A DNA stretch of 64,000 bases from positions 112,121,169-112,185,168 of the forward strand of contig NC_089980.1 in the NCBI RefSeq assembly GCF_036417845.1. Reading direction: 5' to 3'. The notes under the pieces are model-generated. The model searched no databases and had not been told where the DNA came from. It was given only the letters and a program-made list of their open reading frames with translations. The DNA comes from Apteryx mantelli (Eukaryota; Chordata; Aves; Apterygiformes; Apterygidae). A program made the position numbers and the translations under genes. Shown in pieces: positions 13,901 to 27,000 of the stretch (within the stretch, counting starts at the first letter, position 1; every line of letters begins with the position of its first letter).

Positions 13901-16900
13901 GATGAAACATAGATCCAGATTCAAAAAAACATTTATGTGCCTGAAGTGCCACCTGGGATGAATTTAGGTCTGCGGGTCCAGATGAGCAATCTCCACAAAA
14001 GCTTTCTTTACTTGTAATGTGGCTAAGAATCGTTAGATGTCTCATGTTCTCACTACTAAAGTTTGTTAGGCACATAAAGTTATACTGCTCTGCCTTCCTG
14101 GGGCGATGTTGTTTTGTCTATACTAAGCATTTTAATGCCTAATTTTTGGCTTCACAAAATAGACATATATTGCCCTTTAGCTCAGGGCCTAATCCAGTAG
14201 TTATGCCATAAGCATGCATTATACACATAGGCAGCAGTGAGCTAAGCACATGGTAAAGCAGTTGAGACTGCATCTGTTCAAAAGCGTGGCCAGAACAATA
14301 AGTGATGTGATGGTGTCACTGCTCTCCAGTGCTTCTGACCTTTTAAATCTTTATGTTTATCTTCAGCATGAACCACAGTCAATGGTTCCTGTTCTCTTAG
14401 TCCCTCTCAGTGTCCCCCAGTGAGTACATTGTTGTTACTTCACCCTGAAGGCGAGCTTTAATTTCCTCTGGAAGCAGAAGACTTGCATCTAGGTGTTTCA
14501 CTTCCATAAGCGGGTGTTCTTATTACTATGTCATTATAAAAATTACATATATATGTTGAAAGGTGTCAAGAAAAATTAATAGAGAGCTGAATGTCATGAT
14601 CACACTATGGAAATGGGGGGACATGATGCCTCCCTGTTTATTTTACTGTTGGTCCTATATAAATGCTGAAAAGGGGATAGCATAGACTCTAAGAGCCTGC
14701 AGAGAAGAGAGATTGCCTTCTGTGAGTCTTATTGGTGAGAAATTATTAGATGCAAGAAGATATTTACTTCGTGCTTTGAAGACTGTTTTTTTCTGTAGTT
14801 CACTGTATCGAAGTCACTGCAGAGGTCTAACAGAACAGCATGGAGATCATCTTACTTGTGCCATGGCCGTGGGAAAGTAAACTGGACTTGCCAGAGCAGA
14901 CTTTGGTCTGTGCCCTGGTCTGAACCTGTGAAGCATCCACAACAACTGGCCAATGTCATGTATTACTGGAACTTTCTCTAATACTTTCACAATAGTTTTT
15001 TCCCATGCTGTTGGCAATAGTTAGAAGCTCAAATACTGGCTGCTTTGGCTGGGCAAGATATTATAGTTTTCAAAAGGCTTTTTTGGAGGAGAAGTTGATT
15101 AGTTCCATTAGCAATGGGCATAATTGTTCTTCATTGCCTTTCACAGGACAGCAGTGACACAGATCCTTTACATGGATAGCGCTAATGTCTTCCAGCAGCA
15201 GCTTGCTTTGTAGTTTAAACTTTTATATTAGGGCAACTTGGCTCTGGACCAGCACTTTAATGTTTCATTTTCATGTATAACCAGGGTTTATGGGAATAAG
15301 AAGTGAATATTCTGGTCTTGTGAATAAGTCCAGAGAGACTTTGGCTAATTTTCCTTTCTTAATAGCATCATTTGAGTTCATAAAAATTTTATTATTGTAA
15401 TAAGGAGTCACTGAATGAAGACTGCAAGACTGTGAGGTAAATTCCTATGTTTGGGATCAATGCTGTTGAAATGGAGTAATACTTGTCCAAAGAGTGAGTG
15501 TGAATGTATAAGATCTGCCTATTATTTTCACAGAGTTATTTTTAAGGGGCAGAAATATTGTTTAGTTTCTATGTTAAATATCTGAAAATGAGGATTCTCT
15601 GTCACTCTATTTTTGTATGATTTCTCAGACTGCCTTAAGTTCTCTTTAAAAAAAGAATAATATTTGTCTTGTTCACATAACATTATCAGGATAATTAGTT
15701 AGTATTAGGGAAGGTACCTGAAATGTTTAGAGACCTGAATAAATAGAAAAATCAGTGTGGAAAACTGAATGAAAGACACTTGCTTTCCAATTCTTGTCTT
15801 GCTGATAAATGCTTTTTTTGGTCATGTTTCATTTTTGAAGATTATTTTTCTCTGCAGTTCTCCTCTAACACAGTTTTGGTCTTCATTGCTACCATATCAC
15901 AGCAGGCAGAAGGCCTAAAGCCAAAGTCAACTTAGTCCTTCAAATCAGATGTCAAAGCAATGACATATTTGTTAAGAAATTCTCACCTACCCTCTTGGTT
16001 AAATACATTTGTGATTTTGCAGTGTGTGATGTTAAAGATGAAATAAAATGTATTTCAGTGTTTATTGAAACTGATATGCTCATGTAATATGCCAGATTCA
16101 GCAGCTCTGACTAACCAGCTCACATGCATGGCATTAGTAAATATAAGCTGTCACTCTGACATGTACGCCTGTGTTGACTTTGTTACCTCGTAATCCATTC
16201 TGAGTGCATTTTCTTAGGATTACCTTTTTATCAGTTGTTCCTGTGTGCTTTTATAGCTGACAAATCTCTTCTAAGTAACTAGGGAAACATATTTCTTCCT
16301 TCCATTAACTAGACATTAAAAACTACATCAAATAATGGAGTTGAGAGTCTGAAAATTCAATGAGGCATTATCTAACTTTAGATGTTCCACTGCAAAGTAG
16401 AATTCAGTGCCCTGTAAGTGGTGTCCAAGACCCCCTACGCACTTCATGGGAGACTGAATTACTTTAGCATGTGGTCTGAAACAGCATGTCACTCAGGGAA
16501 ATATCTTGGGAAAGTCAGTAGTAAAATTCCCCACCCCATGCAAGTGTTGCAGTGCCTCAAGCTGAGCTGCATTCAGTTGTCTTCACCAGCTTGAATCCAA
16601 TGGCTAGAAGTTTTCTCTGATGGAGCGACACTCACAGTCATTTTTGAAAGAACTGAATGGTGTCCCCCCTTTTAGGGCATTGCCATGGGGATGGTGGTGG
16701 TCCTGCTTCCATCCATCTTCTGTATTAGTGGCTTGATCTGACATCTAGTACCAAATACCAGGGTATAATTCTCTCTACAGCCTGAAAAGGCTGAGACTTT
16801 GTCTCTCTCCAAGAAGTGTGTTCTTTCACCTCACAAACAAGTGATATGGCTAAGGAAAATTCTCCTTTCGAAGAATTCAAGACTCACTGAGGCAAGACAA

Positions 16901-17858
16901 GAGAAGAAGTGGAGACTTGACTTTACAGCTTTGTATCGTGGATACTGCATAAGGAACAGATAGTCCTGTATATTTGTCCCCCAAACTGTTTACTCATTTA
17001 ATATGAAAAAAAATTCTTAGATAAACTGTATAAACAATCTTGAAAGCAAACACTGGAACCCAGTATCCCCCTTTCAAATGAGAGTGTTTTAAGATTAAGA
17101 TTCATATTTTCTCCCTCTAGTCCAATCAGTCTTCATTTCTTCACTGTGCAGTGTCCCAGCTCCAATGGAAGAGAGGCAAGCAGTATCCCTACCCAAAATG
17201 ACCTATATCCTGGGAATCCCAAGTCATTCTCCCAGTGACATCAATGTGACCTTAATTCTCCTCAGCTGGGAATTAGGTGCAGATGTTTCACTTCATAGGA
17301 AAATATTTTAATTGTGAGGCTGTTATAAGAAAGATGACTTCTGTCACTCATGGCTGAAATTGCTTTGCATGGCGTATGATATTGTTAGGTACTTCCTAAA
17401 GTGTCTAGGAGGTCAGACTAAAATGGCCAAACTGGAGGATCTTGCTCTTTGGAAAATGTTATTGACTGAATTATAACTGGACTTATGTAGCTAGTGCTAT
17501 ATAAGTGGCATACATTGCGTAGCATTCCTTATTCTTTGTTCAAGAAGCAGTTAGAATTTAGATTCTAATTGTTGAGTCACCTGAATACAGATCATCACAG
17601 CAGAAATTCCTTTATTTAATAATTAGCGCCTAGGTGCAATTGACAAAATACAGTATCGGTCTGAAATATAAATCAAAAGAATTGTGATATAGATACATTT
17701 TACATATATTGTGGAGAAAATATACTTCTTCATTAAACATTAAAGTCAACCCTAATTAAGAGAGCCCATAAAATTCAAAAGTAATATAATATTCACTAAA
17801 TACTTTTCTGTTTTTTCTTAATAAGTCACATACCTAGCTGCAGTTTCAAATACATTTT

Positions 17859-17897
17859 ATGTATGTGTATACATGTGTGTGTGTAAGTGCATACATG
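17859..17897. repeat. TG/TATG-rich microsatellite
   Basis: Imperfect tract of alternating purine-pyrimidine dinucleotides (gtatgtgtatacatgtgtgt, then gtgtaagtgcatacatg). Confidence 0.6.
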
Positions 17898-18209
17898 CAG
17901 GGAGCTCCTAACATGTAAATATAAAACTATTAGAAAATGAAAGGTTTAAGATAAAAGTTACAAGAAAAGTTTTTATGGTTCTTTTAGTTGAATAAAGAGA
18001 TCTATTTAAATCTGAATATAAATGGACTTCTGCAAATTTCACAACACAGATTGTTCAGCGTTGCATCATTGTTTTTTAAAGTCAGACTGAAAACCACCCA
18101 AAGATTCATTTCATATGTGTATTTCCTATAATAAAGAAATGTTTTTATTCAACACTGAGAATGTATTCTCAACAGTATTCTCATAAGTTTTCCTATTTAT
18201 GGTTTGAAG

Positions 18210-18259
18210 ATTAATCTCTATTAAGTCCCAGAGTATTAATCTCTGTTAAATCCCAGAAT
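18210..18259. repeat. tandem duplication, 2 x 25 bp
   Basis: Adjacent copies 18210-18234 and 18235-18259, both starting attaatctct and containing a tcccaga-type end, match at about 22 of 25 positions. Confidence 0.85.
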
Positions 18260-19177
18260 ACCTACGTGGTGTGAGATATACTAAATGTTGCTACTTGGTG
18301 GGCTGATGTAGGAGATTTTTTTGATTAGCAAACTACCCAATATTCCATTGTTTATATATGTTGCATTTTTGTAGAAATGCTGATTTAGTAATAAGATAGC
18401 ATTTGATTGCAAAACAAGAAGGAACTTTTGATTTTATGCATGTCCCAAAGAAGGAGGAAAGGTATGGTATAATAATTGTTAAAATCTCTAAAACTTTCCA
18501 CCATAGGATTGCACACCTAATATTTTGCTCTTACAGTAAATTGTTTCACAAGCTATGAAAGCCAGAAACAAAAGTTAATATAAGGAGTAGAGATTCCTGC
18601 TTTTTTGATCATGTCAGAAATTTTGAATTTCTAGGCTTAGATCTGAGTCAATCATGGTTAAACTTGGAACTGAATCAGTATTTCATTCTTGATATACAAT
18701 TTGTTGTGTGAGTTACATTTAGTGGGGATTTGCACAAAATTGAAATTTATCAAATTCAAAATCAAATGAATTCATCACATGTTATCATAACAAGATAATA
18801 CATATGCTACTTCTGGTAACATAGTAACACAAGGAATGCCAATCCATTATTCTGTGCTGGCCAGAACCAGAACAAAGCTACAACAAAGGCAACCAGTTGA
18901 TAATAAATAAGAGTTTAGCCCTCCCAAAATAACTTCGCTACAGAGTGAAATCCAGAATTCAAAGCCACAATGTGGGATCCAGAATGGTGTGTTAGGGACC
19001 GTGACTCCAAGTACAGTTCATGGCATGTGCAATTAGGCACTTTGGGTGTTGCCTAGAGACAATGAATAGGAAACACAGATGATGAATGGGTCTTAACTTC
19101 TCTCTTTCTAGAGAAATAGGCACTTCACTTAAGGCCCCAAACAAGCAGCTCTGTCCACTGGGGATTCAGACACCACA

Positions 19178-19264
19178 ATGTTTTCTAAAATTATCATTTT
19201 CATATTGGCAATGCTCATCTTTTTCTTTATTGCAACATATTGGAGGAGAAAGAATAACCAGTGA
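19178..19264 (+). other. 28-codon ORF for a one-pass membrane peptide (unproven)
   Basis: An ATG at 19178 and TGA at 19262-19264 give 28 residues: MFSK, an unbroken hydrophobic stretch IIIFILAMLIFFFIA, then TYWRRKNNQ. A short N-terminus, one membrane helix and a basic C-terminus is the layout of muscle/ER micropeptides, but I see no sequence match to sarcolipin or its relatives. A strong splice-acceptor-like sequence (ttaacttctctctttctag) lies about 70 nt upstream, although that frame has a stop in between. AT-rich DNA often encodes hydrophobic runs by chance, so this is only a candidate. Confidence 0.15.
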
Positions 19265-20971
19265 TGATAATGGCTTATCTTTCCAGCAACAACATAGTGG
19301 TCAAAGCATTAGCCCCGATAGTCAGAGTTTAATTCCTCTTCATACTGAATGGGGTTAAAACCTGATCTTCTCCTATCCCAGAAAGTGCTCTACCATGAAA
19401 CTACAGACAGCCTACCTGTGAGTGCTTCCACACAAATATCTCATTAGATATTTGGTCTCCCTGTGTTAAGGAAACCTAATGTACAAAACTACCAAATATG
19501 TGTTTTTTCAAAATTCTCCAAAGTTGTTTCTGAGCAGAGTCTTTTCTTTTCCACCAGATGAGTTCAGATCCGAAGGGTGGGTTTCAAATTTTGCCACTCC
19601 TAGGTGTGTTGCAAGGCCAGATTCATGCTAATACAGCATTTATACCATTGTTGTGTGAATCTAAAGATGAAGTAAATGTGCAAACTGGGACAGATCTGTG
19701 AATCTACACAAATGAAAAAGGATACAGTTCTATTTTTTTTTCAGCTTGTGAAAGGTTTAATATGTGTTAATAAATATAAAACTCTTTTGTATGCTCAGCT
19801 ACAAAATTCCATAATTTATAGTAGGTTTTCTAATATATATTTTATTATCACATATGTACAACAGGCTGGCTTTCAAGAATAGCCTTAAAAAGCATAGGCA
19901 ACAGAGTAGTTCATCTGTGACTTTTATAATGGACCATAAATGTTTCAGAAGAATGGTCTGGTGAGGGACTTCTTGACTCATATTTTGTTCTGCAGGCTCT
20001 GAAAACAAAGAATGTGCATATATTTAACAATAAACTATACAGTTTTTGGTTGAACTTTGGCTTAATTGAAATCAGTGGCAAAATTCCCCTCTATTTATGA
20101 TAAACATTGTGGTATAAAATAATTCCCTGCACCATTATTAATGTGCTGTTCTTTCTTCCATCCCCTGTATTCTTTAAATCTGAGTTTTATTTATATTCTG
20201 ATATTCCTGTAACTGCTAACCTAAGGAGAAAGCCTCTTTTCCCATATATCCTGGCTTTTCTTTTGCATTTTTCTGTGTGATTCCTCTTTGATCTGCCTCT
20301 GAATTTAATAGTGAAATTTGACTCAACATCCCTCCCACTATATATAGCTCCTGCTACATCATGTTCTGTTACCTATCATCTGACAGTGTATTTCTTGAAA
20401 TCTGGCCATTTAATTTGGTCCAAGAAAAATGTATCATTTAAGAAAAGACCATGTTCATTTGACTAAGTGAATGCACATTTCTGTTTTCTTACCAAGCACT
20501 GGCGAATGTGCAACTTTTCATACTGCGTGTGGGAATGTTTACAGAATCCTATCAGCAATAATAGTATTTGGCAACAGTATTAACTACAATAGCAGCATTC
20601 ACAGTTCGATTTCTAAATATGCTATAATGCTGAATATTCTCATTTCCTTTCTGCATTGCCCTTGCCTGCTACAAGGCTAAGAAGGTAGCCTCCCAGAATT
20701 TTGAATTCAGATTTTATCTTCCCCTGCCATGGGACAGGAAATGAAACCTTCGAAAGCCCGGGATCTCTGTATGAATGGAGGGCACTGTAGGTACGCCTCA
20801 TATTTCACTTCTTCCTGCTGACACCTGCAATGTCGGCTCCTTCCATCTCTGGGACATGCTGGACTTTTTCTAAAGACAATTGCAGTGCCAACCTCTTAAC
20901 TACATTGACACGGTTTATTTTCTGCTCTTCCAGTTTCCTAGAACAAAAGATTAATATTCCTATCAAATTAC

Positions 20972-21053
20972 CTGATCTTTAGAAGAGTCAACAGGACTAT
21001 TCCTAGGATGAGAACTATGCAGGAGGAATAGGCAATAATGTAGACTGCTTCAC
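20972..21053 (-). CDS. GFRAL: GFRAL exon 9, transmembrane segment
   Basis: 82 nt, acceptor gttttggcttatag, donor GTAATT, entering in phase 1 and leaving in phase 2. It encodes GEAVYIIAYSSC followed by IVLILGIVLLTLLKIR, a single membrane helix with a basic stop-transfer end. It aligns with the human membrane segment ending in KLR. If the donor is not used, the frame stops at once (AGG TAA, 20970-20968). Confidence 0.9.
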
Positions 21054-24000
21054 CTATAAGCCAAAACCAGAAAGCAGACGTGAAACATTCATTTCTTTAG
21101 TAATAAGAATCAGGTTTGGGATCTGAATACATACAAATGCAAGCTAAATTAACAACCAATTCTGATATCATTAAAAGGAGAAAACAGACCTGTATGCCAA
21201 CAGTAGGAATTACTCTTCCTTCTCCAGTTGATGCAAAATAATTTTTGGACTCCTCTTAGTAAATACCCACTCCAATAGCACTTTTTATGTGTGGCACTAC
21301 TTTTTAGTGCTCCAGGGGAATTGCACCAGCTTGTTACTCTGATTTGCATTTTGGAGTATTTTCCTGGCTGACTTTAAGGTGTTAGTTTTATTCTGTGTAT
21401 TACAAGAGATCTGGATCTTAATTATCTTCTACACTCTCTTTTTCTTTTTGATATATTACCATAATTGCAGTGTGCAGCAATACCTGATCAAACTAATGTA
21501 AAATGGGACCTAACATTATGTTTCTGGGCCTTGTGCCCATAGAATTTCCTCTTTCTTTTGGGCTTCTGACCAACAAATCACTTACATACCTTATGCGCTA
21601 AAAAATCCAACTATTGAAGAAAAACTGGGAATTGTTTCAACTTTTGCCTTCCAGAAAATGAGGGGAAATTGATTTTTCCTGGAGGAATACATCAGTTTTG
21701 ATAAAATATTCTGAGGAAAATTTTCAGTTCAGAATGCAATAATAACCCAGAATCTGGGAATGAGAAAGGCAGGGGTTAGACGACCTGACAACAGGATTCC
21801 AATCCAGATCCACAATCATAAAACATGAGACTCTTCTATTACTTTCCTATGCCACTGGTTCTATTATGTATACACAATTAAATAAATATTTAAATATTTA
21901 TTGATACCGAAGCCCAAACTTAGAATGGCAAAATATGACTTAAGCCATTCCTAAGCTGTTCCACTTTATACAGACAATTAAATAATCACTGATGAAGAGA
22001 CTGACTCTGTAGCCCCATCACTGGGCCTGCAAGAAGCTGTGAGAAGGCCAAATTCTGGTGTATGGATCAGTTATCAGTTATTATATTTATAGTGTGTGGG
22101 TGGTTGTGTGGCTGTATAGACCTTAAATAAGATATTTCTGTATATACTACATACATGCAATGAATATAGTCTATTGTATAATACAAATAAGGGAGTATTA
22201 ATAATGAAACAGTAAGAGAGAGTGAATATATATTCTACTACGAGGTAACCAATGGGAGAAGAGCTGAGCAGGGAGTTGGACCTGCCTGTTTTCTATTCCA
22301 GGATGGCACTCACTTTTTCTCCAGAAGTTAGCCAAAAGTCAAGGTCTCAGATAAAAGAAAAAATGAAAACAATGATTAAACTATCACAAGTTATGTAGAA
22401 TGAACATAGCATTTCAAGCAACAAGCTACTGAAAGATATTTAATGTAGTGAATCTTTGAATGAAGAGGGATCTATTTTTGTCCAATGGCAGGACTGCTAA
22501 TATCATACATTTAAAAACAGATTAGAAATCGCTCCTCCTCTCAAGTTATGATATTTATTTAAAATGATGGTATTTAGGAAAATAACAATGTTGAAGCTTT
22601 TTTGTGTTTTCTGAATCTTAACTGTACACACGGTCAATTTTTAAAACTTTCTACTGCTGAAAGGGCTACAAGATTTTGTGATTATTTTTAAAGTGGAATG
22701 CAAGGTTCACACATATTTAAGACAAGTGGAAGTTTTTAAAATCACTTTAATCACCACAAAGATTAGGAAAAATTTTAAGCAGTAGCAGCCATGGATGGTC
22801 AAAAATATTGTTTCATCATAATATTTTGAAGTAATTTTTTTCTTTAAAAAGTTGGAAAAATTGTTGCATTTTGATCAAATGAAATGCTCAAATAAAATGA
22901 TCAAATGAAACCAAAATGTTCTATTTTCTGTCAAAACTTTATATAATACTATGTTTTTGGTGATGTAGTTTCTGGTAAAAGAGACTTGAATAAATATTAT
23001 CGGTTTTATGGGAAACACAGAAAAGATGTTAATGATGAGATCATGCTAGAGGCCATGTATTTTCTCCTGACTTCTGAGAAGGGAGGGAGTTTGTAAAGCA
23101 GGTAGGAGAGCACACTTTTGTGGGAGAAGAGCTAATTCTTCATTTTTTATATTTGTTGTGGCTGAGCTACGTGAATCTGCTTATTCATCTTCTGTTGAAA
23201 ACCTTGGTAGGGGTGAGTGTTTCTTGATAGACACTCTCCTCTTTTTTAAAAATTCAGAGGAATAATTGCATTCATTTTCACTTGTCATCTATATCCATTC
23301 AGTTGCTGAAATGCAGAATAGTGCTATGGAAGTTTAGAAATATAGATATGAAATTTTGGCTCTGTTCATCCCAAATCCTCTCCATGAAAACTATCACAAT
23401 ACACATTTAATTTGCAGTATGACATAACAGTTTGCATCATCCCATTTTGATCACTGTATATTGATCATCTAAATATGCATACATATATATTTATTCATAC
23501 ATACACACATATCTGCACACACACACATATATATGTATATATGCATATCTGCCTACATCTGTATCTCTATATACTGTGTATCACACAACTAATATAACTA
23601 TGACATAAGGCTTAAAAAACAGTGCATGAAATAAATAATAATAACACTAACTGCAATTAAGTACAGTTGTGGGTGTGGTTCTGTAAACAACCTTAGTGCT
23701 CATGCTGTGTCCTCATTCACAGCTCACTAGAAAGCAGACAAATCCATCATTAAGAATTAAAAACACCATTAAAAGTTGGAATACTTTCATATTATTAGCA
23801 GAAATGGTAAAAAGTGTAGTGTACCCACATGCTTATTTCATTATTCTCCTGAGAAATAGCTGTTTCTGTTTTTATATGTATTAAGCTTCTCTTCAACTGA
23901 TAGAATTGCAAAATTGCAAATCTGGCTTGGCTTCTTGGACTTTATGAAGAAAGGGGTACAAATATTTTGTAGGTACGGAGGAAAATGAGAGATGCACACC

Positions 24001-27000
24001 TGGTGTCTCAAGCCCGGTAACAGTGGGTAAAATGTGACATGTTTTCTGCTCCTTTCTGCAGAGCATGAACCTGCCCAGGCCCAGAGCAGCCTCAGCCCTG
24101 GGTGACGCAGGCTAGGGCAGCTATAGGGGCAGCTCTATAGGGTCCCGGGGCGGGCTAGTGCGACTTGTGGCAAATGTCTTGCTCTTCCCAGGACAGGCTG
24201 CAAACACTCAGGGACACGAAGCCGGGGGGGTAGGTACCTCTGAGGCAGTAGCTGGCACTCTCTATAGTAGACATAGGGACATTTCTGATGATAAAGTTCG
24301 GGAAGCATAGCTGTGGGCTCAGCAGGTGGAAAAATTACTGGGATTAGTCTCATCTGTAAATCTACCTGTTTATGTATACATACTGTGAATATTCATTGGG
24401 CAGATTAATTCCAGTGGATGCTCAGAGGCTACCTGCAGGTTGTCACAGGCTTTTTATTCCATGTTTATAAAACAATGAGACTGACAATGTTTCATACTTT
24501 ACAAATTAAAGTCGCTGTACCTGAACTAATCTCAGTTCCCACAGCAGCTGGTATAATTATAGATAAACCCTGCCAATTACTTGTTTATCTAGATTCTCAG
24601 TACAGCAACACTCCACAATAGAAAATATCTGATAACTCTATACTTTAAGAGGAAAACAAGATTAATTTCATTAGTTTTGGGTTAAGCCCAATTTTATTTT
24701 ATGTCACAAGAAGCAGATAAGAGTTCTGTATTCTCAACTTCCTTTTCCAGCCAAAAAATACTTTAGTTCCAAAGCTCTACACTGATGAAAGTAAATGCTT
24801 ATCTTCACACATGAATCATTTTTCAAATTAAAGTGTAGGCAGTAATCTTTTAAACGATGTGAATCTTTAAAATCATGGGGTATAATTTGCATAGGATAAA
24901 GTCAAAAGCAGGCTGAAAATGCAATAACAACATTTTTAAATTTTGGAGAGTTTTTGTTGGCTTTATCATTTTCTGTTGTTGTTTTCACAATGATATAAAA
25001 TTCCAGCCCCATCTAAACCTACAACGAAAGTTCCATTAACTTCTGTAAGATCAGGACTCTGCTCACATCACATCTCGGTACCTGGGTTATATTAACCCAC
25101 AGATGACTAAGTTTCCATGTACCCTCCTGGGTATCCAAATGAGTGTAAATACAGTTATGTTTTTTGAAAGATCCTGTTATCACCTGGAAAACCAGAGGGC
25201 CAGAGACAGAGGACTCCATCTCCGACACCTTTGTTTCAGAATAATCTGTGGTATTGCATTCAACATTCCCGCCAATGCCTCTGAGTACGAGCCGGGTACC
25301 TGTTTGATCGGTCTCACTGAGCGAAAGGGAGTCGTTTCACACTGGCACATCAGAGGCCGTGTCCGGCCTTGCTGCTTATGCAAACTGCGCCAAGGTTTCC
25401 CAAAACACCTAAGTGCTTTTTTTAAATAATCCCATTTTCAAGCATCACAACTATATTTAGGAGACTAACGCCCTTGATATATGACATACTAGAGTGCATA
25501 AAGTTACCAGGGATCAGCTTCTCTGCAGTAACTTTTTGTGCCTATTCTTTCCCCTTTCTCATCAAGAAATGGAATAACTTGAGTTTTATTACAGGCTAAG
25601 AATGTGCCTCTGCACAGTCACTGTGGATCAATCAATCCACAGTAACTGGTTGAATCATGATAACATATTTGTTCATCCAAACAGAATATCCCATACTTTT
25701 GACCCAAACTATTTGGCTACTACATTCACACCAAAGTGTCTTTGGTTCCATCAAAAACTGGAATAATATTCTTTCCACCGAACAAGGTTATATTTATTTG
25801 TAAATATATAAATATATATTTATTACTTAGTATGAACACTTATTTACTTAGAAACAATCCTTTCCAATGGCATGGTTTCCAGTGCCACTGAACAGAAGAC
25901 AGAAATCTTAATGCTTTTTGAATTTTATAATTTAAAAGACAGTTGAAGAAATATGGAGTTTCTTTCCTAGCATGTTCATCTGCAGCTGGTCATCAATTTG
26001 ATTTTGCGAAAGAGATCCTTCTGTCTTTCAAAGGCAAGCTGATAAAGGACCCTTCTGAAATTTTGATGTAGGGGCAAGATATCTGCAAATTTTATCTCCT
26101 GCCTTCCAAGTTCGGCAAATATCTTTGCACACACAAAAGGCCATGGTTGACCACTGAACCGTTTACCTCTGCACCCTGGGATTCTGCTTGGGATTTAATT
26201 TTAGTACAGATAAGTGTTTTGTAAAGATGGTAATCCCCTTTGCTGCTGGAGTAATGCACATTTACTAGCATATGTATCTAGGATACTAGGTTATATTTTT
26301 GGCAATGGGATTTATGAAACAATTTACAATATGGTTTTTATCATCACGTAGATATTCTGAATCAGATTCTTCTCCTTGACCTGGCTTCCTATCAGACATT
26401 TATAGCTAAGAGAGTTCCCAGCTAGCACACATGACAGCTCCAATAGGAGGAATATTTTATTGTACGGTTAAGGCTGGTCAGCATTCTTTTTATTTTTCTA
26501 AGGCCATCCAAAATTCTGTTGGAGTTCAAGGATGGGTTTTTGGAAAGTATTCAGACTTCAGTGGGAGCAGAATTAACTAGGTGCAGCCTGCCTGTTGCAA
26601 ACATTTATCTGGATCTCTGAGGAAAATGCATAATACATTTTACCCACTGAAAGGATATGCAGTTAATAGAAGCCACTGGTGTGAAATACCTCACATCTTA
26701 CATTTTCTCAGTTAAGAGTAGGATTTCTCCCCCTTAACTTTAATTATTTAAACATTAGAGTCGAGTTCCAGCTGGAGATTCAGGCTCCCCCTGTAGTCAG
26801 CAAAGAGCAGGCGACACTTCCAGGACACCGTGGATAACAGCCAAGACAGCCTAAAATGGGATCAAGCCTCCTCTGACAGCCCCTGACTTTCTTCATTAAC
26901 TGCACAGAACACTCAGATGACATGTGTGATTCTTGAGTAAGCAATATTAATGCCAAAGTTACAAATGAATGCTTAATTATTCACATGCAGGTCTCAGGAA

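Larger units (their letters stand above)
10996..20967. other. region between convergent HMGCLL1 and GFRAL, no gene recognised
   Basis: About 10 kb of AT-rich DNA downstream of HMGCLL1 (plus) and downstream of the GFRAL transmembrane exon (minus). It may contain the GFRAL tail exon and 3'UTR, but I could not identify them. It holds a TG-rich microsatellite (17859-17897), a 2 x 25 bp tandem duplication (18210-18259) and a small plus-strand ORF encoding a hydrophobic peptide (19178-19264). No recognisable exon or transposon was seen in the rest. Confidence 0.6.

Noticed and set aside
20700-20785. Possible GFRAL tail exon on the minus strand after ...cctacag (about 20785)
   Set aside because: The acceptor lacks a pyrimidine tract and the open sequence (SALHSYRDPG...) runs on for about 60 codons without resembling the mammalian tail. 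The plus strand shows a SKARD-like string, but on the wrong strand.
24008-24063. Alternative GFRAL exon 8 candidate (minus strand, ending ...TVTGLETPG before GTGTGC)
   Set aside because: It looks like the stalk preceding GEAVY, but its entry phase does not fit the strong exon 7 donor. The exon at 28052-27954 fits both phases and has better splice sites.
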